From Paenibacillus illinoisensis NBRC 15959 (GTDB lineage: Bacteria > Bacillota > Bacilli > Paenibacillales > Paenibacillaceae): DNA of 64,000 nucleotides. Both the position numbers and the translations under genes were made by a program. Under the pieces are notes generated by a model. It made no database searches. It had not been told where the DNA came from and saw nothing but the letters and a program-made list of their open reading frames with translations. The stretch lies in NCBI RefSeq assembly GCF_004000925.1, contig NZ_BIME01000001.1, forward strand, positions 1,178,001-1,242,000, read 5' to 3'. This document shows positions 53,789 through 64,000 of this stretch, one piece after another; position 1 is the stretch's first letter; each line of letters starts with the position of its first letter.

Positions 53789-55186
53789 TTAACCAATGCT
53801 GCCTTCCATTTCGAATTTGATCAATCTGTTCATTTCTACCGCATATTCCATTGGCAATTCCTTAGTAAACGGCTCAATGAAGCCCATGATGATCATTTGT
53901 GTTGCTTCAGCTTCGGTCAGACCACGGCTCATCAGATAGAAGAGTTGGTCCTCAGATACTTTCGATACCGTAGCTTCATGCTCCAGCATAATGTTGTCAT
54001 TCATGATTTCATTGTAAGGAATTGTATCCGATGTGGACTCATTATCCAGGATGAGCGTATCACATTTGATATTGGACTTGGCACCTTCTGCTTGACGACC
54101 AAAGGAAGCCAGACCACGGTAGGTTACTTTACCACCATGCTTACTGATGGATTTGGATACAATTGTTGAAGTCGTGTCCGGAGCCAAGTGGATCATTTTC
54201 GCACCTGCATCCTGATGCTGATTTTTACCAGCTACAGCGATGGAAAGTACGGAACCTTTTGCTCCACGGCCTTTCAGTACAACGGCTGGATATTTCATCG
54301 TCAGTTTGGAACCGATGTTACCATCGACCCATTCCATGGTTGCATTTTCTTCAGCAACTGCACGTTTGGTAACCAGGTTGTAGATGTTTGGTGCCCAGTT
54401 TTGGATCGTTGTGTAACGGACACGGGCATTTTTCTTACAGATGATCTCAACCACGGCACTGTGAAGTGAGTTCGTGCTGTAAATTGGAGCTGTACAGCCC
54501 TCAACATAGTGAACGAAGCTGTCTTCGTCAGCAATGATCAGTGTACGCTCGAATTGTCCCATATTCTCGGAGTTAATCCGGAAATAGGCTTGCAGAGGCA
54601 CTTCACATTTAACGCCCTTAGGCACGTAGATGAAGCTTCCTCCGGACCATACGGCACTGTTCAGTGCTGCAAATTTGTTGTCCGCTGGCGGAATTACCGT
54701 AGCGAAGTATTCACGCAGGATTTCCGGGTGCTCTCTAAGAGCCGTATCGGTATCCATGAAGATTACGCCTTGATCTTCAAGTTCCTTTTGCATGTTGTGG
54801 TATACAACCTCAGATTCATACTGAGCCGATACCCCTGCAAGGAACTTTTGCTCTGCTTCAGGAATACCCAGTTTATCAAAGGTTTCCTTGATTTCGGAAG
54901 GTACCTCTTCCCATGTTTTCCCTTGTTTTTCAGAAGGACGAACATAGTACTGGATATCGTTGAAATCCAGCTCGTCGAGATCTCCGCCCCATTTTGGCAT
55001 TGGCATTTTCTCGAATTGTTTCAGTGCTTTCAAACGGAACTCGAGCATCCACTCCGGTTCGTTTTTAATCCGGGAAATTTCGGTAACGACTTCTGCAGTC
55101 AGACCTTTACCGGTTTGAAAGATGGATTTGTGCTCGTCGCGAAAACCATATTTATACTCTTCCATTTCTGGTGCTTTTTTAGCCAT
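53789..55186 (-). CDS. sufB: Fe-S cluster assembly scaffold SufB
   Basis: 465 residues. SufB core motifs: the [16 protein letters not shown] region, [27 protein letters not shown] with the conserved Cys, and [21 protein letters not shown]. Final gene of the sufC-sufD-sufS-sufU-sufB operon, the Bacillus order. Assembles iron-sulfur clusters with SufC and SufD. A strong terminator follows. Confidence 0.96.
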   Translation of the reverse strand: MAKKAPEMEEYKYGFRDEHKSIFQTGKGLTAEVVTEISRIKNEPEWMLEFRLKALKQFEKMPMPKWGGDLDELDFNDIQYYVRPSEKQGKTWEEVPSEIKETFDKLGIPEAEQKFLAGVSAQYESEVVYHNMQKELEDQGVIFMDTDTALREHPEILREYFATVIPPADNKFAALNSAVWSGGSFIYVPKGVKCEVPLQAYFRINSENMGQFERTLIIADEDSFVHYVEGCTAPIYSTNSLHSAVVEIICKKNARVRYTTIQNWAPNIYNLVTKRAVAEENATMEWVDGNIGSKLTMKYPAVVLKGRGAKGSVLSIAVAGKNQHQDAGAKMIHLAPDTTSTIVSKSISKHGGKVTYRGLASFGRQAEGAKSNIKCDTLILDNESTSDTIPYNEIMNDNIMLEHEATVSKVSEDQLFYLMSRGLTEAEATQMIIMGFIEPFTKELPMEYAVEMNRLIKFEMEGSIG

Positions 55187-55206
55187 CTTGCTCTACCTCC
55201 CTATCG

Positions 55207-58149
<2,943 letters not shown>

Positions 58150-58173
58150 TGATTATCCTCCTCCGTTTTGTCT

Positions 58174-58956
58174 TTACGCTTCTTGGCCTACAGTTTCATC
58201 CGTGATTCCCAGCTCTTCCTTAACCCAGTCATATCCTTCTGCTTCCAGACGGTGAGCCAGTTCAGGTCCGCCAGATTTCACGATACGACCTTGCATCATA
58301 ACGTGCACATAATCAGGTGTGATGTAGTTCAACAAACGCTGATAGTGAGTGATGATAAGGAATCCACGATCTTCGCTCTTCATTGCATTTACACCATTTG
58401 CTACAATTTTCAGCGCGTCGATATCCAGACCGGAGTCGATCTCATCAAGAACTACGATTTTTGGATCAAGCAGCATCATTTGCAGAATCTCGTTACGTTT
58501 TTTCTCACCACCGGAGAAACCTTCGTTCAGGTAACGGTGTGCAAACTCTGGGTTCATGTCGAGCTCTTTCATTTTGCCTTCCATTTGACGAATGAACTTG
58601 ATCAGGGAGATCTCGTTACCTTCGCCGCGGCGTGCGTTAATTGCACTGCGCAGGAAGTCGGAGTTCGTTACGCCTGCGATTTCGCTCGGATATTGCATAG
58701 CCAGGAATAGACCTGCACGCGCACGCTCATCTACTGCCATATCCAGTACATCTTCACCATCAAGGGTTACTGTACCGTCTGTTACTTCATATTTAGGGTG
58801 ACCCATCAGAGCCGATGCCAATGTGGATTTACCTGTTCCGTTCGGACCCATGATTGCGTGGATTTCTCCACCTTTCATTTCCAGGTTAATGCCTTTCAGG
58901 ATTTCTTTACCTTCGATCGTCGCTTTCAGACCTTCAATGACGAAATTCGTAGCCAT
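58174..58956 (-). CDS. sufC: SufC ATPase
   Basis: 260 residues. ABC ATPase: Walker A GPNGTGKST, signature FSGGEKKRNEILQ, Walker B KIVVLDEIDSGLDIDALKIV. It powers SufBCD. First gene of the operon; a promoter and 17-bp palindrome are 130-165 bp upstream. Confidence 0.96.
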   Translation of the reverse strand: MATNFVIEGLKATIEGKEILKGINLEMKGGEIHAIMGPNGTGKSTLASALMGHPKYEVTDGTVTLDGEDVLDMAVDERARAGLFLAMQYPSEIAGVTNSDFLRSAINARRGEGNEISLIKFIRQMEGKMKELDMNPEFAHRYLNEGFSGGEKKRNEILQMMLLDPKIVVLDEIDSGLDIDALKIVANGVNAMKSEDRGFLIITHYQRLLNYITPDYVHVMMQGRIVKSGGPELAHRLEAEGYDWVKEELGITDETVGQEA

Positions 58957-59083
58957 GTGTATTGTTTCCCTCCATTGATTAAATTGATGTTTGCTGTCGA
59001 AAACGAAAAAGCGCCTATTAAATATCTGAACAGGGCTTCCCCTGAATTTCTACAAGTACCGCAATTTCCAAAGCAATAATCAC

Positions 59084-59121
59084 TTTAGAATAATTCTAAA
59101 CTGATTCTCATTGATTATCAA
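59084..59121 (-). promoter_or_regulatory. suf operon promoter overlapped by a 17-bp palindrome
   Basis: Minus strand -35 TTGATA (59116-59121), 17-bp spacer, -10 TAGAAT (59093-59098). The -10 lies within TTTAGAATAATTCTAAA (59084-59100), an exact inverted repeat. Its core TTAGAATAATTCTAA has the 7-1-7 form of PerR/Fur-type boxes. An overlap with -10 predicts repression when the regulator binds. Which family member binds is undetermined. Confidence 0.65.
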
Positions 59122-59278
59122 GTCATTTCCGAGAACACTTGTCCTCTCAGGAAACATGATTCTACCTGATTCTATAATAAAAGCCGGTTTGAATCAAATG
59201 AGAAACCGTTATTTCTTCCAACTCACAGTGAGAAAAATCACTGTAATTGATTATTTCATTCCATATTAATCTGCCAAA

Positions 59279-59309
59279 AAGGGCTTATCCATAATCTGGA
59301 CAAGCCCTT
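59279..59309 (-). terminator. Terminator of the DUF1802 gene
   Basis: AAGGGCTTGTCC and GGATAAGCCCTT pair around a 7-base loop (minus strand), then TTTTT. Confidence 0.85.
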
Positions 59310-59321
59310 CCTTATTTCATT

Positions 59322-59897
59322 TTATATTTTGAGCATATCGTTAATCTTCTGTACCTGTTCGTCAAAATCCGCAACATCCACCACCGGCGTCATTTCGCGC
59401 GGCACCGGACCATTCGGAATGGAAATCCAGGAACGGCACCCATTATATTCGGGCAGCACCGGTATTTCCATCGGTTCATTCAAACGGTACACACGGAGTA
59501 TCAATACATGTAACGGATCTTTCCGTTTCCACTTCAAGCGGTCTTCGGCAAAATCCGATGTCCACATATGAAAGTCATGAAGTCGGTCCAGCATTTCCTG
59601 ATCTCTGATCTCCAAATCCTGTATCACTTCGGCATATGCAGTGATACGGATTGTCGAAGCTTCGGGCACCCATTCGGCCAGTGATTCTTCAACATACGAA
59701 TGATCTGAGGACTTAATCAGTTCTTTACGCTGATGTTCATAAGTCGGATACAGATAAAATGCCGGACTTTTCAACTCAAAATGCCTGGTTTCCTCCACAA
59801 TACCGCCTTTGCGCATCACCAGAATCTGGCGACCGTTTTCCAGCGCTTTAATTGCGGAAGCCCACTCTTTTAATGCCGGTATCGTTGTGCCTAACAT
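59322..59897 (-). CDS. DUF1802 protein
   Basis: 191 residues, GGGAGGAG 7 bp before ATG. It reads KEWASAIKALENGRQILVMRKGGIVEE and FYLYPTYEHQRKELI, the DUF1802 family pattern. The function is unknown. A stand-alone gene between suf and dps. Confidence 0.82.
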   Translation of the reverse strand: MLGTTIPALKEWASAIKALENGRQILVMRKGGIVEETRHFELKSPAFYLYPTYEHQRKELIKSSDHSYVEESLAEWVPEASTIRITAYAEVIQDLEIRDQEMLDRLHDFHMWTSDFAEDRLKWKRKDPLHVLILRVYRLNEPMEIPVLPEYNGCRSWISIPNGPVPREMTPVVDVADFDEQVQKINDMLKI

Positions 59898-60035
59898 GCG
59901 GATCTCCTCCCGTAATCTGTCTTGTCAGCAGTATAGACGCTTTGTCTGTTCCTGACAACAGCTTAAGATCAAGGGTTTAGGAAGTGCTCCTTTATAGAAG
60001 ACATTAACTTTATTACACGGCTCTATAGCTGTGGC

Positions 60036-60497
60036 TTAACCCAAGAAGGAACGCAGCATCCACATGTGTTTCTCCAGATCGGCTTTGAAACCGGTCAGCA
60101 TGTCGGATGTCGGTTGGTCTTCTGCAGCTTCCGCTACTTCGATACCTTCCTGGTACTCATTGGACAGCGTAGCAAAGTCCTCGATCAGGTTTTGCACCAT
60201 TGTTTTTGCATCTTCGCCACCTGCAGCTTCCTGGATGGAAGCGAGCTCCAGATACTCTTTCATAGTAGCTGCAGGGCTGCCTTTAAGCGTAAGAATACGC
60301 TCAGCGATTTCATCCATTTGTACAGTAACTTCATTATAGAACTCTTCAAATTTCACATGCAGCGTGAAAAAGTTTGGTCCTTTTACATACCAGTGATAGT
60401 TATGGATTTTGACGTACAGGACGTTCAGGTTAGCTACCTGACGATTAAGTACTTGTTCTACTGATTTCGCTTGATCTGTTTTGTTTTTTGTAGCCAT
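60036..60497 (-). CDS. dps: Dps-family ferritin-like DNA-protection protein
   Basis: 153 residues. Ferroxidase ligands His in NYHWYVKGPNFFTLHVKFEEFY and Asp/Glu in EVTVQMDEIAERILTLKG. It oxidises and stores iron and protects DNA. A PerR-like half-site TTATAAT is upstream but not a full palindrome. Starved/oxidative-stress genes of this kind are usually PerR-regulated in Bacillus. Confidence 0.93.
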   Translation of the reverse strand: MATKNKTDQAKSVEQVLNRQVANLNVLYVKIHNYHWYVKGPNFFTLHVKFEEFYNEVTVQMDEIAERILTLKGSPAATMKEYLELASIQEAAGGEDAKTMVQNLIEDFATLSNEYQEGIEVAEAAEDQPTSDMLTGFKADLEKHMWMLRSFLG

Positions 60498-60795
60498 GTG
60501 AATCCCATCCTTTATTATAAAATTAGTCTATTATGTTGGGTTGACAGATGAATCTGCCTTACATAACAGAGAGTTAAACAGTTCGTCACCGCTGCATAGC
60601 GGCTGGCCTTGTAGGTGGTAATTTGTGAACCGTCCGGCCTATTTGTTTTTACCCTGGCACACCTGCTTCGAAACAAGTCCAATAGGGCTGGCCTTAAAAA
60701 AAGGGTACAAAAAACGGGTTAATTCCGATATACTGACTTATACCAAGCAAAGAAGTGGGTTTTCCTGTTTCTTCATATATATGGAGGTGGCATCC

Positions 60796-62013
60796 TTGTC
60801 TCAATATCACCCGTTAACCCCCCAAGAAGCAATCGAGCTGGCCAAAACCTTACCGGGTCCATTTACGGCAGATGCAAATCTGGAATGCCGTGAGATCGGA
60901 GACGGTAATCTGAATTTGGTTTTCCATATCACGGATCAGAACTCCGATAAAAGTATCATTATCAAACAGGCCCTTCCTTATGCGAAAGTCGTTGGCGAAT
61001 CTTGGCCTCTGTCTCTGGTTCGTGCCCGGATTGAACGCGAAATTCTCCAGGAAGAGTATCGTCTCTGCCCGGGGATGGTGCCAGAAGTGTATCACTATGA
61101 TGATGATCTCGCTTTGACGGTTATGGAAGATCTCAGTGATCATGTGATTATGCGCAAAGGCCTCATTGAAGGTGTCACATACCCTCTCTTCGCACAGCAT
61201 ATTGGAGAATTCATGGCAAGAACGCTTTTCTTCACATCCGATCTCGGCATGAATCAACAGTTGAAGAAGGAAAAGCAGGGTCGATTCGTGAATCCGGATC
61301 AGTGTAAAATCACGGAAGATCTGATCTTTGACGAACCATACCGGATCGCTGAGAAAAACAATTATGAAGCTTCCATCGAGGACGAGGCTGAAGCCCTTCG
61401 CACAGACGGAGCATTGCATCTGGAAGTGGCCCTGCTTCGGGAAAAATTCCTCACACATGGACAAGCTCTGATTCATGGTGACCTTCACACGGGAAGTATT
61501 TTTGTCACACCAGAGTCGACCAAAGTTATTGATCCCGAGTTTGCCTACTATGGTCCAATGGGATTCGACGTGGGTGCTGTACTCGCCAACCTGCTTTTGA
61601 ACTATGCTTCTCTGCCAGGATGGATTCAGGATGAAAACGCACTGCGTGATCGCGAAACGCTGTTGCTTGATATGGTTCGTGATGTATGGAATGAATTTGA
61701 GACCCGCTTCCGTGCATTATGGGAATCTGATCTCGTTGATCCAATGGCGAAAGCCCCGGGATACCAAGACCTTTATGTACAACAATTGTTCAGAGATTCC
61801 ATTGGCTTCGCGGGTGCGAAAATGGTACGCCGCATTGTCGGCCTTGCCCACGTGGCAGATATTGATACGATTCAGGATGCTACAGAACGTGAACGTGCTC
61901 AGCGCAAAGCACTTGCTATTGGTAAAACGTTAATCAAGAGCAACCGTCGACTGAATACCATTGGTGAAGTGCTGGACCTTGTGTCCACAGCCATCTCCTC
62001 AATCAAAGTTTAA
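60796..62013 (+). CDS. mtnK: Methylthioribose kinase MtnK
   Basis: 405 residues from TTG 60796 (GGAGGTG 6 bp upstream); the upstream ORF extension of 57 codons has no support. Catalytic loop [11 protein letters not shown], then [22 protein letters not shown]. It phosphorylates 5-methylthioribose in methionine salvage. 22 bp before mtnA. Confidence 0.94.
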   Translation: MSQYHPLTPQEAIELAKTLPGPFTADANLECREIGDGNLNLVFHITDQNSDKSIIIKQALPYAKVVGESWPLSLVRARIEREILQEEYRLCPGMVPEVYHYDDDLALTVMEDLSDHVIMRKGLIEGVTYPLFAQHIGEFMARTLFFTSDLGMNQQLKKEKQGRFVNPDQCKITEDLIFDEPYRIAEKNNYEASIEDEAEALRTDGALHLEVALLREKFLTHGQALIHGDLHTGSIFVTPESTKVIDPEFAYYGPMGFDVGAVLANLLLNYASLPGWIQDENALRDRETLLLDMVRDVWNEFETRFRALWESDLVDPMAKAPGYQDLYVQQLFRDSIGFAGAKMVRRIVGLAHVADIDTIQDATERERAQRKALAIGKTLIKSNRRLNTIGEVLDLVSTAISSIKV

Positions 62014-62035
62014 ACTTAGGAACGGAGGAACATCC

Positions 62036-63109
62036 ATGACAACCCCTAAACATCAGCCTCTGTCCTCCCTCAATTGGAAACAGGACAAGCTTGAAATGCT
62101 TGATCAACGCCTTCTGCCCGAAACCATTCTCATGCTTAAGCTATACACGCCTGAAGAAGTGTGGGAAGCCATTCACTCCATGAAAGTCCGCGGTGCTCCA
62201 GCTATCGGAATCGCTGCTGCGTTCGGTGTCGTATTGGGGGCTAAAGCTTACGATGGACTTTTCATTCAAGGCTGGCTTGATCATGTAAAATCCATTTGCG
62301 CCCATCTGGCCACTTCACGCCCAACAGCGGTGAATCTGTTCTGGGCACTGGATCGAATGATGCAAAAGGCAAGTGATCTGGCCGAAGCTGGAACAAGCAT
62401 CGAAGATAGCAATGCTGCACTCGAAGCAGAAGCTCTCCTGATTCAAAAAGAAGATGAAGAGGTTTGCCGGATGATCGGAGAACATGCCCTCCCACTCTTC
62501 GAAGATGGTATGGGTGTGCTTACGCACTGCAACGCTGGTGGACTTGCCACAGCCAAATACGGCACAGCAACCGCACCAATGTATCTCGCTCAGGAACGTG
62601 GCATTCAACTCAAAGTTTTTGCAGACGAAACTCGTCCTGTTCTTCAAGGCGCACGGCTTACCGCTTTTGAACTACAGCAGGCGGGTATCGATGTTACCCT
62701 TCTGTGTGACAATATGGCAGGTATGGTGATGTCCAAAGGATGGATCCAAGCCGTTATTGTTGGTACAGACCGCGTTGCGGCAAACGGTGATGTGGCGAAC
62801 AAAATCGGAACCTACAGCGTAGCGGTGCTTGCCAAAGCGCACAATATTCCGTTTTATGTGGCCAGCCCGCTGTCCACCATTGACTTGTCCACACCTTCCG
62901 GGGATCTCATCCCGATTGAGGAGCGTTCTGCCGAGGAAGTAACCGAAGGCTTTGGCAAACGTACAGCACCACAAGGGGTGAAAGTATTTAACCCTGCATT
63001 TGATGTAACACCTAATGAGTATGTAACAGCAATCATTACGGAAAAAGGTGTCGTGCGTGCTCCGTTCAAAGAAAACCTAGCTGCCTTGTTTGCCAAGGAA
63101 GAAGTATAA
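62036..63109 (+). CDS. mtnA: Methylthioribose-1-phosphate isomerase MtnA
   Basis: 357 residues from ATG 62036 (GGAGGA 6 bp upstream). eIF2B-like fold: [16 protein letters not shown], catalytic Cys in [11 protein letters not shown], catalytic Asp in [18 protein letters not shown]. It converts MTR-1-P to methylthioribulose-1-P. Directly follows mtnK. Confidence 0.96.
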   Translation: MTTPKHQPLSSLNWKQDKLEMLDQRLLPETILMLKLYTPEEVWEAIHSMKVRGAPAIGIAAAFGVVLGAKAYDGLFIQGWLDHVKSICAHLATSRPTAVNLFWALDRMMQKASDLAEAGTSIEDSNAALEAEALLIQKEDEEVCRMIGEHALPLFEDGMGVLTHCNAGGLATAKYGTATAPMYLAQERGIQLKVFADETRPVLQGARLTAFELQQAGIDVTLLCDNMAGMVMSKGWIQAVIVGTDRVAANGDVANKIGTYSVAVLAKAHNIPFYVASPLSTIDLSTPSGDLIPIEERSAEEVTEGFGKRTAPQGVKVFNPAFDVTPNEYVTAIITEKGVVRAPFKENLAALFAKEEV

Positions 63110-63137
63110 TGTTGTATCTGACTTAGATGCTGCACAT

Positions 63138-63165
63138 AAAAAAAGGGCTCCGCAGGGGCCCTTTT
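63138..63165 (+). terminator. Terminator after mtnA
   Basis: AAAAGGGCTCC and GGGGCCCTTTT pair with minor mismatch around a GCA loop. Confidence 0.82.
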
Positions 63166-63269
63166 ACTTTTACTTTATAAAACCATTGCAGAATCCGGTC
63201 CAGCCACAAGCAGAACTTTTTCGAAGCTATCTCAGCTGCTCACTTCGTTTCAACGGACGTTGTCCTGGA

Positions 63270-63572
63270 TCAGATCATCTTCAGCAATGCCTCTACACCT
63301 GTCATACCAACCGTTATGCCCATCGCTTCAGCTTCGGTTGTGACGGACTCCATCGGTGCGTGCAGCAGCTGATCCAGCGTTCTCACCCCAACCGCTCGAG
63401 CTGCAATAATCTTGCGATCCCCAAGCTTTTCGTTAAGTAATCCGACATCAAGTGCTCCACACATGATATATCCTTTGGATGTGTTTATTGTCAGTAACGT
63501 CGTTTTGGGTAACTTCACTTCCACCCCAACCAGCACATGCTCTCCAACTACAATCGGCTCCATGCTCACCAT
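63270..63572 (-). CDS. yunC: DUF1805/YunC-family protein
   Basis: 100 residues from ATG 63570-63572; GTG five codons upstream is the alternative. KLPKTTLLTINTSKGYIMCGALDVGLLNEKLGDR and AARAVGVRTLDQLL define the YunC family. In B. subtilis yunC is beside yunD; here they are 13 kb apart. Function unknown. Confidence 0.88.
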   Translation of the reverse strand: MVSMEPIVVGEHVLVGVEVKLPKTTLLTINTSKGYIMCGALDVGLLNEKLGDRKIIAARAVGVRTLDQLLHAPMESVTTEAEAMGITVGMTGVEALLKMI

Positions 63573-63587
63573 AATCTCACGATCCAC

Positions 63588-63908
63588 CTCCTATTCCCGC
63601 AGGTCAGGATAATTGTATGCCCCATTCCCAGTCTCGGTGTGGACACCTGCGGAAAACAAACTAAAAGGCTTAAAAAGGTCACTTTAAATTTAAAAAGGAT
63701 CCTTTAAGATTCATACTAAACTTCTCACGACATCCCATAACATTAAATAGATGCAGAATATGTATCTGGCCATATGAAAACTGTATCAGATTCGTAGTAT
63801 TGCTCGTTATTTTCTGCGCCTCTAGTACTATGATTATTGCCACATTAATGATATAGTGAATTGAAGCGTATTTATCGACTGACATATCTACAAACGGGGC
63901 TGGGATGA
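63588..63908. other. Intergenic region upstream of the last gene
   Basis: 321 bp without a gene. A/T-rich from 63660, with AAAGGATCCTTT (63695-63706) as a palindrome. No clear promoter was fixed. Confidence 0.3.
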
Positions 63909-64000
63909 ATGAAGGAAACCTTATCCAACGGAGAAGAAGTTGGCTTTTTATTTAATGTCGACATTCTTATCAAAAGCCGCTCGAATGCCTTGGCGCTACA
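63909..64000 (+). CDS. Start of an unidentified protein (3' end outside window)
   Basis: An open frame from ATG 63909 continues to the right edge: it begins MKETLSNGEEVGFLFNVDIL. 30 residues are visible; GGGGCTGGG precedes the ATG. Composition is protein-like, but 30 residues do not identify a family. An overlapping ATG 4 bases earlier closes after 16 codons and is rejected. Confidence 0.55.
   Translation, partial: MKETLSNGEEVGFLFNVDILIKSRSNALAL

Noticed and set aside
60498..60560. PerR box upstream of dps
   Set aside because: Only one half TTATAAT is present; the other half does not fit the 7-1-7 palindrome.
63679..63885. 68-codon minus-strand open frame near the right end
   Set aside because: Low-complexity hydrophobic sequence with no ribosome binding site in an A/T-rich intergenic region.

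Overview
The window looks like chromosomal DNA from a spore-forming, low-to-medium-GC Bacillota, most likely a Paenibacillus or close relative. The supporting evidence is protein similarity as I recognise it, a Firmicutes-type sufC-sufD-sufS-sufU-sufB operon, spore genes (ytrH/ytrI, cotJABC, YjcZ-type peptide, YheC/YheD-type proteins), and a backbone resembling the Bacillus subtilis segment phoPR-mdh-icd-citZ-ytvI-fxsA-pyk-accAD-dnaE-ytrHI-ytpI-ytoI. No rRNA, tRNA, CRISPR array, IS element or prophage was seen.

Left part (1-13.2 kb): a phosphate-control locus on the minus strand (phoR, phoP, a soluble CBS-chemoreceptor, pstB, start of phoU). Four 11-bp-spaced PhoP half-sites lie in front of pstB and a two-repeat Pho box in front of phoP. 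Between phoR and mdh sit a cupin, a stress-type SDR, a GGDEF protein and a small membrane protein. Then comes the TCA block citZ-icd-mdh. Next (13.6-28.4 kb): ytvI, fxsA, a thioesterase, pyk, accDA, pgpA-like, dnaE (with two unusual inserts), then ytrH-ytrI-ytpI behind a clear sigma-E-type promoter, and ytoI.

Middle (28.5-44.8 kb): a YlbF-family gene diverges from five tandem ATP-grasp genes of the YheC/YheD spore family. After a HAD phosphatase, a CHASE3 chemoreceptor and a Gfo/Idh oxidoreductase comes a four-gene plus-strand cluster: a thiamine-diphosphate enzyme, a carboxymuconolactone-decarboxylase-like protein, a small STAS-like protein, and a ketosynthase-III homologue lacking two of its three catalytic residues. 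I consider this the best candidate for an undescribed pathway. The cotJABC operon follows.

Right part (45-64 kb): a CNNM/CorC membrane protein, YfkAB radical SAM protein, YunD-type nucleotidase, a MoaD-MoaE fusion flanked by two related HD-GYP phosphodiesterases, a YjcZ-type spore peptide, an M23 peptidase, the suf operon with a promoter overlapped by a perfect 17-bp palindrome, DUF1802, dps, the methionine-salvage pair mtnK-mtnA, yunC, and the start of one further gene. All homology statements come from reading motifs; no search was run.
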